From Ridgeia piscesae (taxonomy: Eukaryota; Annelida; Polychaeta; Sabellida; Siboglinidae): a DNA stretch of 64,000 nucleotides. The stretch is from the NCBI GenBank assembly GCA_025642075.2, contig JAODUO010000120.1, positions 733,501 through 797,500 on the forward strand, in the 5' to 3' direction. The notes under the pieces were generated by a model. It saw nothing but the letters and a program-made list of their open reading frames with translations, was not told the origin of the DNA and ran no database searches. The position numbers and the translations under genes are program-made. Every line of letters starts with the position of its first letter. Position 1 is the stretch's first letter. Shown in pieces: positions 1 through 27,700 of this stretch.

Positions 1-888
1 CAAATTGTTCAAGCCAAAAAAATAGCAGGATGTGGAACACCCTGTAGCGTGGTGGATTTGGGGAGTGGATGTGTTGGTCTGCTTCCAAAATATTGCACCT
101 GCACGAAAACGACTAGTAAAAAACTCGAACTACACATACTGGACAGGACACGTCCTGAATGAGGATTATGGGCCTGTGAGCTAGAACCAGATCGTGCTGT
201 CTTCTACCCAAGGCATCACTTACTGCCTTCTCCCTGCTAACAACAGGAGACGAGGCCCAATAGAAATGCTTAATTATGTCGTAAAGTTACTTGCCTGTTC
301 AATGAAACTAAACAATTATTTTGGGCTAGTCTGGATGGAAACACAATTTTTATTTGCCCATCAAACAAACACGGATTTTACGTGGACTTGTGTGGTAACA
401 TTACAGGTTTGGTTCAGCCAACAAACGGTACAAGTTACAACCGTTCATATGAAATGTAGTTTAATGCACCAAATGTATATATACAGCACTTCCCTTGACT
501 TAACAGAAAATCATGTTTATTGCCATGAACAGCGACTTTGAAGAATCTTAATAATTCATTTTCCTCTCCTCAAACTAATCAATACTTTTTCTGTTATCCA
601 ATTCACATAGTGAGACATCCAGGCAGATTATATGCTTGGTGTCCTAACTTAACATACTCCACATTCTTGCTTCGTATTCAATAAATCCTCCAAAAAATCA
701 TAAATCAGCAGTGTTATATATTTTCGGATTCTGTCACAATTATTTGTTTTAAAATCGCCTAGTGTTTTGTAAATATACAAACTTGTATCTTCAAACAAAC
801 ATAAACATGATCCAGTTGCATAGCGGACACTACATTTGCTTTCCCATCAACAAGTGTTTGTCACTAGGTCAATATTTTGCTGACAAAT
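1..888. other. 3' flank of MCM3, no gene seen
   Basis: I see no coding exon on either strand here. The short open frames have no recognisable domain, and the base composition is like the surrounding non-coding DNA. The interval probably holds the distal 3' UTR and downstream flank of MCM3, which is transcribed from right to left. A reverse-strand AATAAA lies at 516-521. Confidence 0.5.
516..521 (-). promoter_or_regulatory. candidate poly(A) signal for MCM3
   Basis: Reading the minus strand downstream of the MCM3 stop, this is the first exact AATAAA hexamer I find, about 700 nt past the stop and beyond the 56-bp array. The placement is an inference; a 3' UTR of that length is unproven. Confidence 0.25.
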
Positions 889-1219
889 ATCCTGATCAGA
901 CAACATCGCTTGTTTACTGTCCTCCATATTCTTCTCCATTTACACCAAGAAGACAACCTGATCAGACAACATCACTTGGTTATTGTCTGCCATCTTTAGA
1001 TCAAGAAGACAACCTGATCAGACAACATCACTTGGTTATTGTCTGTCATCTTTAGATCAAGAAGACAACCTGATCAGACAGCATCACTTGGTTATTGTCT
1101 GTCATCTTTAGATCAAGAAGACAACCTGATCAGACAACATCACTTGGTTATCGTCTGTCATCTTTAGATCAAGAAGACAACCTGATCAGACAACATCACT
1201 TGGTTATTGTCTGTCATCT

Positions 1220-17909
<16,690 letters not shown>

Positions 17910-17986
17910 ATTTTAGTTTAGAATGAGGGACAAGTTCGCCACTGCCCACTTCCAGCACGTCTTCCCTTTGTCACAACAACAGGAAA

Positions 17987-17998
17987 TTTCGCGCCAAA
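17987..17998. promoter_or_regulatory. E2F-type site upstream of MCM3
   Basis: TTTCGCGCCAAA is a strong match to the symmetric E2F/DP consensus. It lies 78 bp upstream of the MCM3 ATG. MCM genes are classic E2F targets in animals, so this is the likely S-phase control site. No other ORF competes for it. Confidence 0.8.
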
Positions 17999-18024
17999 AT
18001 TGAACACATGGCGGGTATTTAAAT

Positions 18025-18030
18025 CACGTG
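18025..18030. promoter_or_regulatory. CACGTG E-box in the MCM3 promoter region
   Basis: A canonical palindromic E-box (bHLH-Zip type) about 115 bp upstream of the MCM3 start and 27 bp from the E2F-type site. Six-base matches occur by chance; only the position makes it worth noting. Confidence 0.4.
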
Positions 18031-18701
18031 ACTTATATTTTTCATTTTGTAAAGTGTTTTCTAATTTGAACACTCATCGTTATTTTGGCTTATTTTGCTG
18101 TTATACTTAACATAAATTATTCTATTACAAACAAATTTTATTTTACAAAAACTGGCATAAAGACGCTTTGCCTGTTACCACAGTAAATGTAAATGGGGAC
18201 ATCTGTGTTTCGAAGACAACCACCACGCGGTTCAACGCATATACGGACATGTAATCAAATAATATATAAATTTATATAACAAAATTTACGTGTTTCGTAT
18301 GCTATTCTACCTAACTTGTATAACATTTTGAATACACAAAGCGAATATGCATATTTGGTATAAAAATTATTGTAGGCCCTATATAAAATAAACATTATAA
18401 TTTTGTATTCTTCTTGCGTCTCAATTTTTTCCCAAGGGCACAAACAATTATTTGCTAACAGTGCTCCAATTTATTCATATTGTTGAAATGACATTTCTTA
18501 CGGCTTATTATTGTTACATGCCTCGAGTGTGGGTTTGTAGTTCTGTACATGAATTATCTCCGTGCAGCTAGTGCATAATAAATACGTTTATAAATGCATC
18601 CCGTTTTGTTGATTTTTTTAATTATCCCAGTAACTAGTCCGGTCATAGGTGCGTACATACACAATAAAAAGTATAAAAAAGTACAAATGTATATCATAGG
18701 A

Positions 18702-18758
18702 AATATATTATATTAATGTGTTAAATATAATATATTTAACACATTAATATAATATATT
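18702..18758. repeat. Perfect 28-bp inverted repeat, 1-nt centre
   Basis: Bases 18702-18729 are the exact reverse complement of 18731-18758, with one base between. All are A/T rich (TTAATGTGTTAAATATA core). A second palindrome with 10-bp arms (GCATACATAT) follows directly at 18759-18781. Confidence 0.95.
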
Positions 18759-18967
18759 GCATACATATATTATATGTATGCAATGCATGCATGTATACAC
18801 ATACATAATAGGTTCTAAAATGTTATGTGAATTACGTAAAAATAAGTAAGGTGTATTATACAATGGAACATTGTAATTACTATATAATTAAAATAATAAT
18901 AGTAAATTAAATACTTTTTCGTAAAAGTTTCTTATTTAATTAGTATTCCATGTTTTTTTTAATCAAA

Positions 18968-19215
18968 TATGTATACTATGTGTGCATGTGAGCATGTGTG
19001 CATGTGTGTGCATGTGTGTGCATGTGTGTGCATGTGTGTGCATGTGTGTGCATGTGTGTGCATGTGTGTGCATGTGTGTGCATGTGTGTGCATGTGTGTG
19101 CATGTGTGTGCATGTGTGTGCATGTGTGTGCATGTGTGTGCTGTGTGTGTGCGTGTGCGTGTGCGTGTGCGTGTGCGTGTGCGTGTGCGTGTGCGTGCGC
19201 GTGCGCGTGTGCATG
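18968..19215. repeat. (CATGTGTGTG)n then (TGTGCG)n array
   Basis: A 10-bp unit CATGTGTGTG repeats about a dozen times, followed by GTGCGT units. The long open frames on both strands (His/Thr or Val/Cys repeats) are products of the repeat. Confidence 0.95.
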
Positions 19216-19885
19216 TGCGCATACGTGCGTGCAAGCGAGTGTATTCGGATTCTCAGGGTTTCTTCCCGGGGTACGTAGCACATATTCCATCGTACTTTTA
19301 CAGCTTGGATTAAGTTTGGCCAAGACTGGCAGCCCAGCATGGAATGCCAACATATTGGGCTAATGACACTGTGCTAGGCAAAGCAGCACATTGCCACTGT
19401 TGGGCGGACATTGACCCGAAGGGTATCCTAATTTATGGCAAATTAGCGCATGGCAACATTAAAATTATTATTAGAATATTACAGTGGCCGCCTCTTATTG
19501 GAAATGGTACTCAGAACGGGTGATCTAAAACAAGGAAACGTAACTTAAATTATTGTTGCATGAAGTGACATTCGATCTCGTCTAAAGAGTTTAATATTCA
19601 ATATATGCTGCAGGATACGAATCGTACATACGTGGAATTGCCAAAATATGTACAATTATACATCAATATTTGGGTGTCAGGAATTCAAGCGAATCTGCAC
19701 TCTCTTTTCCATGAACAAGATAAACCATCTGCCTCAGGTCGGTATACACGGCGTATCAACACTGCCAGCGCTTTTCGCCAGCAAACTAAAATTCATAGGT
19801 TGCATCTCATAATAATGACAGCAAATTTTTAAAAACTGCATATTCTTCTTTTATTCACAATTTTTGCATGATTTTTATTTACACG

Positions 19886-19887
<2 letters not shown>

Positions 19888-19961
<74 letters not shown>
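19888..19961. repeat. (GA)n microsatellite
   Basis: An uninterrupted GA run of about 37 units directly precedes a LINE fragment. Confidence 0.97.
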
Positions 19962-19964
<3 letters not shown>

Positions 19965-20600
19965 ATACTTGTTTAGGAGTCATAATTTTAGAAACACTGG
20001 ATGTAACAAAACAATGTGCCAGGGCAGCTAATAAGGCAAATGCAATGATAGGCATGATCAACAGAGCCTTTAATGCAAAACCAAAGAGGTAGTCATAAAA
20101 CTACATAAATCCTTGTAATATGTATGAGACACCATTTGGATTATTGCATTCAGGCATGGCGCTCATTTAAATAGAAATATATTGATTTATTAGAATCTGT
20201 ACAACGAATGATGAGCAGGATTATTCCTGAATTAAGGCATACATAATTTTGACTCTCCAGTATAAGAATGCTAAAAGTGACAATTTTGGAGACAAGATGG
20301 TTGAGATCTGATTTACTGAAAGCTTTAAAATAATAAATGGGTTGAATAGTATTTTTCTGCCGACTTCTCATAATTATTATTACATGAAATGAGCATGGCA
20401 AAATAAGTGGGCGCCCTTACAAAATAAACTAATTACACTCTAGGCTCGATATACGAATGCACGTACTATTTCACTGAAAGGATAGTTATATAATGATTGG
20501 AATAGACTTTCTAGAAATGCAGTTATATCTGCAAGCATCAACCAATTACAGGATCACATTGACAAGTATCTATGAAATAGGGCGGAGGATTACACAAGTC
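19965..20600 (+). mobile_element. CR1-like LINE fragment, decayed
   Basis: Read across several frameshifts, this encodes LGVIILETLDVTKQCARAAN, then LESVQRMMSRIIPELR, then TRWLRSDLLKAFKIINGL and DWNRLSRNAV. These are the thumb and C-terminal blocks of CR1-type reverse transcriptases. The reverse-transcriptase palm and the endonuclease are absent, so this is a 5'-truncated dead copy. It is close in type to the copies at 21949 and 53145. Confidence 0.8.
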
Positions 20601-21948
20601 AGCGACGTCCTTCTACGGCAATTCCTCTACTACATAATAAAAATAGTACACATAGTAGAAGAGGATTCAAGGTAAATCAAGGTAAATATCTTAAAGTTGG
20701 AGCAAAATCTTTGGTCGACAAGCGAGTATCATCAGAAAATATTAGTAATATTTTTAAAGTAAATTTTCTCGCCATACCCAGTGCCGGGTAACTCCGATAG
20801 TTATATAATTTATTATAAACCAAATACAGATTAATCCCCTGTGGGTGATCGAATTTTTTCCGGCCACTACCATCGCCAATGTAGTCTCGCTTAACCGACC
20901 ATCGGCTGCGTAACTACGCCGAGAAGACAGTCTGGTGTTTCTGCCGGCTTTTGAATATTATCCGCGTGATCTAAACAATGCTGCCACCTTACGGATACTT
21001 GTTAATCCTTTGTATTTCTATTTATTTTGTGTTAATATAAATTTAATTTTGAATAGTTTTTATACTAGAGAATTATTTGATAAAAGGGTATCCTTATTTA
21101 ATTTGTATGCTATAAGTGTGGGGCTAAACAATGCTGCCACCTCACGGATACTGGTTAATCCTGCCGTAATTCTTATTTTATAAACAACTGTAAATTTGAA
21201 TTTTTACTTATTTTTATGTTAATGTAAGTTCAATGTTGAATATTTGTCATAAGATATCATTATCTTCTAAAAGTATATCGTTATTTTAATTTTATTTTAT
21301 AGTTACCCTGGGAGCCAATCAGCGTCTCTACCCTAATCTGAGGTAAGGCGGTTACAAATGCAGAGCATTAGTTTCCCAGGCAGAGTGGAGGGGCTTAAAA
21401 GTGCTGCCACCTCACGGAGCATGGGTAACCGAGGCTGTCACCATTGATGCAATAGAAGATCGGGTGGGCAACTTCCGTCGTCTAGGATTTAGCCGGGGTG
21501 TTTTCAAAGAACTCCGATTTTCAAAGGAGCAGTATGGTGCATTGTAAATTAATCGATTGTTGATATTAAAATAAAGGAATGACTGACCATAATAATGTTG
21601 ATAAGATTATAATATATGTGATTCATGGCAAACCGTACATCTGGAATCATGCAGGTATTTTGGATGAAAAAAGTGTATTATCGCTCACCATTTCGAGCAT
21701 GAACTTTCACAAATAAATCTGCATTATATAGAATGAAAATAAATTATGTAGCCTTACTTTTGGGAACATATTCGCAAATCGCAAGTTATTGCCATTATTA
21801 AAAAAAATTGTGTTTTAAATCAATTTAATGCCGTCGAGTCGACGTAAACAAGCCGGTGTTACATGACATAGGCCCTGATAGGGAGTCAGACCACATTTGC
21901 ATTTTCCATAGGCGACCATCATAACGTCTCCTTCATTTCCTACTAATC
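20600..21948. other. Intergenic, with a thrice-repeated CTGCCACC block
   Basis: No exon is supported. A block GCTGCCACCTCACGGA with flanking similarity occurs three times (about 20978, 21133, 21400), the last two nearly identical in the core. The surroundings are AT-rich. Confidence 0.5.
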
Positions 21949-22344
21949 TTGATGAGCTCCATTATTGAGAATGCAAACCAGGTATGGAGTCCGTATTTAA
22001 TGAAGCACATAACAGCACTTGAAAATGTTCAGCGTCGAGCAACTAAATTAATTCCTGGATATAAAGAACTTGATTATAAAGAACGCCTAAAAAGATTAAA
22101 CCTACCAACTCTTTCATACCGTCGTCTTAGGGGAGACATGATAGAAATTTACAAAATATTAACTGGGAAATATGATTCTTATGTTACATCAAATTTTGTT
22201 ACATTAAGGGAAAATGATTCAATAACGAGAGGGCACAACCTTAAAATATTTACAGAAAGATGTCGATTAAACATCCGAAAAAAATCATTTATATACCGAT
22301 CTACTGATGTATGCAACAGAGATGGAATAATCGTACTTAGGTGA
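21949..22344 (+). mobile_element. CR1-like LINE fragment (RT C-terminus)
   Basis: An open frame of 131 codons carries NVQRRATKLIPGYKELDYKE, LNLPTLSYRRLRGDMIEIYK and SFIYRSTDV, the C-terminal blocks of CR1-like reverse transcriptase. It is cut on its right by the inverted SINE, whose tail end starts at about 22345. Confidence 0.88.
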
Positions 22345-22573
22345 TTACCTCCAAACAGCCCAAACTTGGGCTAACGCAGGAGTTGTTCTTCTGTAGAATT
22401 TGTGAGTCCACTACAGTCAATTTACCCCTGTGGACTTTTACTTCCTGCATAGACACCAGACAGAAGGGACCACCGGCTTTTAGTGTCTCTTCCGAAAGAC
22501 ACAGGCAAATGTGGGGTGAAGAAATTGTCTAAGTTTCGAAACGGCGGTAGGTGGGATTGAAGGTGGGTACTCA
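22345..22573 (-). mobile_element. tRNA-derived SINE, second copy, head-truncated
   Basis: The reverse complement matches the body and tail of the 6651-6968 element, including GCCTGTGTCTTTCGGAAGAG-like sequence and the AGCCCAAGTTTGGGCT hairpin. The similarity fades just beyond the B-box region, so most of the tRNA head is missing. Confidence 0.85.
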
Positions 22574-23156
22574 CTCTTAACTTTTTGAGTACTCGTACGG
22601 AGGAAAGTATGTAGGAAAGTAATCGTACTCGAGTACATTACCAAAGTAATCGTACTCACGATTACTTATCACGATTACATTTTTTCATATGAACAGTTGC
22701 AAGCAAATATATTAGACAGATAAAAATGGCAATATTAGAAGTAATCTAATAAATGTAATAATAATCAAGGTATTCATTTTCTATTACTGTTGAGCATTTC
22801 AGTTAAATAAATATTCAGTCAGATTTCCTTAATTAATACCTTTTCTTCCCAGAGAAGCAACATCTCCTCACCCTCCAGCTTAGTACAAAGTACAAGTTAT
22901 ATTGTGACAGTCCCTGGGAAGCACTGCAGGAGATAAGCATCCCCTAACATCTTGCTTTGTAATTTTAGAAGCCAGGCCTCAGCCCCACCTGTACTGTTTG
23001 CTCTGTCAGTATGGGGTGAATGACTGGTCATATTTCCAACATCCAGAATCCTGACTGGGTCTGGGCGGTTAGCTGCTAAATCCCTGTCTATTATGTTTAA
23101 TTAAATGCAAACTGTAAACCTGTCTAAATCCACAACTATTCTGTGTTTGTCCCATC

Positions 23157-23580
23157 CAGACATGGGGTCAAATACATTGAAATGTATTTAAATACAAATA
23201 TTCTTCAGGGATTACAATTACAAATACTTTTTAAATATAAATGTATTTAAATACGAATACAGCGAAAAGTATTTCCAATATCTTTTCATATATTTTTCAA
23301 ATACTTTTCATTTTGTATTACTATGTAGGTAAAAGATAAGCAACACATACATTGAGACATCTAGTTTGTAGGCATAATTAGTGTTTTGCTCATATGATGA
23401 CAGGCAGACCAGTGCTAGGGAGTATTGTTATTGCTAACTGCATCACAGTGGCAACTGACTGAAAGAGGTAAAGGCCAAAATATATTGTTTGTATGTTAAA
23501 CCAGGTCCATAATAATATAATGCCTATGTTGCCCTCAGAAGAGACACTGTTAATCATTGCTATGAACTCTTGTCGGTAAC
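23157..23580 (+). mobile_element. hAT-type element, partial copy
   Basis: It starts with the same terminal CAGACATGGGGTCAAATACA as the complete copy at 25340-26254 and stays recognisably similar for about 420 bp, then diverges. No matching right end was found, so the copy is truncated. Confidence 0.75.
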
Positions 23581-24380
23581 TGGTGGTGCAGTGCGGTGTC
23601 GGACTTACTTGTTGACAGCAACTTGGTTGTTGACTATTTTGTAACGCAGAGTGATGTGATTCATTTTTTCTTCTATCCTAATGTGATGTCCACTACATTT
23701 TGGAGTATTTCAGTGACACTGTAAATGAATGTCAAACTCAAAGTACCAAGGTAGTAACAAAGGCTAAGTAGTGATCATCTAACCGTTGCTGACAGACAGT
23801 AGAATACAGGTATTTACATTGAGAATACAGGTATATACATTGAGAATACAGGTATTTACATCGAGAATACAGGTATTTACATAGCTGGATAAGGGGTTTG
23901 TCTGCCATTACCCAACAAAAGACACTGAACTAGTAGCATTATGCTGGTTGGCTGAATTTATGTGAGGAAATGAAGCATGGAATGAGTAGAAATTATGTTT
24001 TTTGTGCAGAGCTGTCAAATTATGACAGATGACAGTAATTGTTTTTCTGCATATTGATACTGGTGTAATTTTTATTGGTAATGTCACACAACGTAATTAG
24101 AATTTCAAAATTTTTCTAGGGCATGCCAGTGAAGGAGGCTGGGTATGCTGTGTAATTTTCGATAACAAACCTATTCAAGTTTAATAGGAAATGAAGGGAA
24201 TGTTATAATGGCCGCTTACAGAACAGTCAAATGTGGTCTTAGTCAAATACTCTGTAATTCCTGAGAAACGGCCCAGCTCTAAATTAGAAATACGATCCAA
24301 ACCCAAGCAATAAATGATGCATGTGGGATATCTAGACTTAATCATCTTAGACTTAGTCAGTTAATGCTCTCTCGTACACA

Positions 24381-24427
<47 letters not shown>
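24381..24427. repeat. (TA)n microsatellite
   Basis: An uninterrupted TA run upstream of the first located TSEN34 exon. Confidence 0.95.
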
Positions 24428-24430
<3 letters not shown>

Positions 24431-24635
24431 GAAGCAGTGAGGAATAGTGGCAACAAATTTAATTGATGATTCAAGGTTTCAAGCAAGTTTAAATAGTAAT
24501 ATCATGGATAACTAATAATAGTATAGGGTGACACCGTGCTTAGAATTGTTTGGAAAAACCTAACTTTCTCATATTCAGTCAGATAATTCAGTCGTAGTCT
24601 TCAAGTAAGACATTGTGTGTATGGTCTGCACACAG

Positions 24636-24773
24636 ATGTAGCTGTCCTGAGACAAGAACATCGCATTGTCGGGAGACTTGTTGGTTGTCTGCCACGACTG
24701 CCACGGCAGAACATCCAGCTGGGACGACCGCTACAGCTGCTGGCAGAGGAAGCCACACTACTGGTGGACAAAG
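24636..24773 (+). CDS. TSEN34: TSEN34 exon, N-terminal lobe
   Basis: It is preceded by a CACACAG acceptor and encodes VAVLRQEHRIVGRLVGCLP then RQNIQLGRPLQLLAEEATLL. This aligns with the human region around VGALPRGPRQNSRLGLPLLL. The donor AAAG|GTGGGC is itself the start of the 18-bp minisatellite. Confidence 0.9.
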
Positions 24774-27700
24774 GTGGGCTGGTGTCACCATGTAGGCTGG
24801 TGTCATCATGTAGGCTGGTGTCATCATGTAGGCTGGGGTCATCATGTAGGCTGGTGTCATCATGTAGGCTGGTGTCATCATGTAGGTAGGCTGGTGTCAT
24901 CATGTAGGCTGGTGTCATCATGTAGGTAGGCTGGTGTCATCATGTAGGCTGGTGTCATCATGTAGGCTTGTGTCATCGTGTAGGCTGGTGTCATCATGTA
25001 GGCATGTGTCATCATGTAGGCTGGTGTCATCATGTAGGCTGGTGTAATCGTGTAGGCATGTGTCATCGTGTAGGCTTGTGTCATCGTGTAGGCTTGTGTC
25101 ATCATGTAGGCTGGTGTCATCATGTAGGCTGGTGTCATCATGTAGGCTGGTGTCATCATGTATGCTGGTGTCATCATGTAGGCTGGTGTCATCATGTAGG
25201 CAGGTGTCATCATGTAGGCTGGTGTCATCATGTAGGCTGGTGTCATCATGTAGGCTGGTGTCATCATGTAGGCTGGTGTCATCATGTAGGCTGGTGTCAT
25301 CATGTAGGCTGGTGTCATCATGTAGGCTTGTGTGTACATCAGACCAGACATGGGGTCAAATACATTGAAATGTATTTAAATACAAATACTATTGAGGGAT
25401 ACAAAATTACAAATGCTTTTAAATACAAATACATTGGAAAGTATTTCATGTACTTTTTCAAATACTTTAAATTTTCAGGATATATTACCATAATAGGTAA
25501 AAGAAAAGCAAATCATATATCGCGACGTCTAGTTTACAGGCATAATTAGTGTTTTACTCATACGATGACAGGCAGACCAATGCTAGGGGGTATTGTTATT
25601 GCTAACTACATCAAAGTGATAACTGACTCAGAAAGTTTTATCCACAGAGTTAAAATCCATAATCTGTTTGTTTGATAAGTTAAGCCAGGAGATAGATAAC
25701 AAAATGCCTATGTTGCCTTCTGAAGAGACAGTGCTAATGACTGCTGGATCTTGTGAGGAAGTGTGACAGCTCAACTTGAAAGACAGCCTGGATACTAGAA
25801 TACCCTGGTGCCAGCTTGGAACAAGACTAAAGAACAAAGGGGATATTGACCTATGGTCACTGCCAGGTGCTAATCCATCCTCTGGCTCTGAGCAAACAGA
25901 AGTTGTGGTCACTGCCACAGCCATGGGGGACACCTGCTGTCAAGTGTCTTCACTAATTCGCACTGTTGGGTGAAAGACACGTTAAGGTTGCAGTCAATGG
26001 GTATTTTAAGGGTTGAAAACAAAGTGTTTGGTGAAAGGTGATTAGCAGTGAAGATAATCAGTTTGGCAAGCACTACATGTGATCATTACATGTCAATTGA
26101 ATTGAATTGAATCATGAAACAGAAATGTTGATATTGACAATGTATTTGAAAAAATACTTTTTATTCCTGAAGGTCACATACAAACACAATTACAAATACT
26201 TTGAAAAAAGTATTTAAATACTTTCCACTACAAATATGTTTGACCCCATGTCTGGTGTACATGTATGGACACCCACATACATGCGAGTACTTGCTAAGTG
26301 TATATTTATTTATTTGTATTATATTTTTATTTATACATAACACCATAGTTACACCTTGTAGGTTTGTGGTGTGATACCGCCTGACAGACATCACATACAT
26401 TATTCTATCTGTGAACAACTTACTCTAGTAAATGTGCCTTTTTAGTATTGGTTGACATTATTTCTGAAGAAACTTATGTACAATTGTTTCACGCTTCAGC
26501 CAGGCAGAAGAAAAAACGTTGTTAATTTTCTCAGACCGTCACCTGCCTTGACCTATGACATCGGATTCACGCTTCCACCCAACCTTTTGCAGCTTGTGTC
26601 ACATGTCGGTGTCACTGATACACCAATTAGCAAAACAACACTTCGGTGATGGAGACTGCACGACACAACATAACCAATATATTTAAAAAGAAAATATAAT
26701 GTACAGTGTATTGTAGGTTCTTGAGAGGTAATTTAAGCAAATGTTGAAACAGGCTAAGGCAGGGGAACGTCTTTACATTCAATGTTATTAATTATTCTTT
26801 CTTTGTTATGACATTGGACACATTTTTAATTGTTCTGATATCTAATTCAAGTGTCACAGCTTTCATCGTTTATTAATTATATAATGATCAAAACATTCCT
26901 TCATTAAATTTTTGGCTTTTCTCCATGGACCAGCTGCATTGGGGGCCAGTGTCCACTTTTCTGCTGTCCACCAATTTGACTGTGTAGCCACCGTGTTTTG
27001 TCTGCAGGAGTGGCTCAGGTTTGTAACGGGAGTGTCCCAGCGTCTCTCCCAAGCCCAGGGGAAGTGGAAGACTTTCAGAGGAAGAGGAGGCAACTGTATG
27101 AAGATCAGGTATAATAATAATAATAATTGTAAAACTTCTATAACGCCTATGTCCTTAAACAGTTCAAGCTCAAAGGCGCAAAAAACAAAATCATTTGGCT
27201 AATCATACACAGGGACAGGCAAAAGTTGTCATTGGAACATGAAACAGCCAACAATTTACAGTGGAAAAACATTTTTTTTTACGAAATGTGTCTATAATTT
27301 CAGAAGATATAATCATAATAGGGAGTTGATTCCAAATTGTTGGTGCAGCCACAGAGAAAGCAGTTTTGCCAATATTCAGATTTGTTTTAGAAACAAAACA
27401 GTTGTTTGAAAACAGATGATCTAAGGGTTTTAGAGATGTCAGAGAAATGTAGCAAATTAACTAAGTTTGCCGGCTGTTGAGTAGAAAGAGTACAGTATTT
27501 AACAGTAGCCAATTAAAAAATTTAATTCGGTATTCAACTGGAAGCCAACGTCACTGCTTAAGTATCAGTAGTTATGATGAGAAAAAGGGGACCTTAGTTA
27601 AGTACCATACGTGCTAAACAAGACTATACACATTGGAGTTTAGATCAATCTTTTTGGCAATGGTATTTAGGAGTGAGTTACAATAGTCCAGTCGACTATT

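Larger units (their letters stand above)
18031..19887. other. MCM3 upstream intergenic region
   Basis: I see no supported exon. The region is AT-rich and holds the palindromes at 18702-18781 and the TG-rich array at 18968-19215. The stretch 19300-19500 is unique-looking and non-coding. Confidence 0.5.
22574..24635. other. Upstream flank or intron of TSEN34, no exon located
   Basis: The N-terminal exon of TSEN34 (roughly 20 codons) should lie upstream of 24636, here or further left, but I could not find a convincing one. The interval holds a GTAATCGTACTC-rich stretch (22590-22680), a partial hAT copy (23157-23580), four copies of a ~20-bp GAATACAGGTATTTACATTG unit (23803-23885) and a TA run at 24381-24427. 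Confidence 0.5.

Noticed and set aside
24601..25549. Frames with repeated HHVGWC or MMTPAY
   Set aside because: They read the 18-bp minisatellite in the TSEN34 intron. Only the first 138 bases (24636-24773) of the plus-strand frame are a real exon.
26452..26649. 65-codon plus-strand frame in TSEN34 intron 1
   Set aside because: It lies between located exons, but its sequence does not fit TSEN34, and phase 1 at 24773 already joins correctly to 27008.
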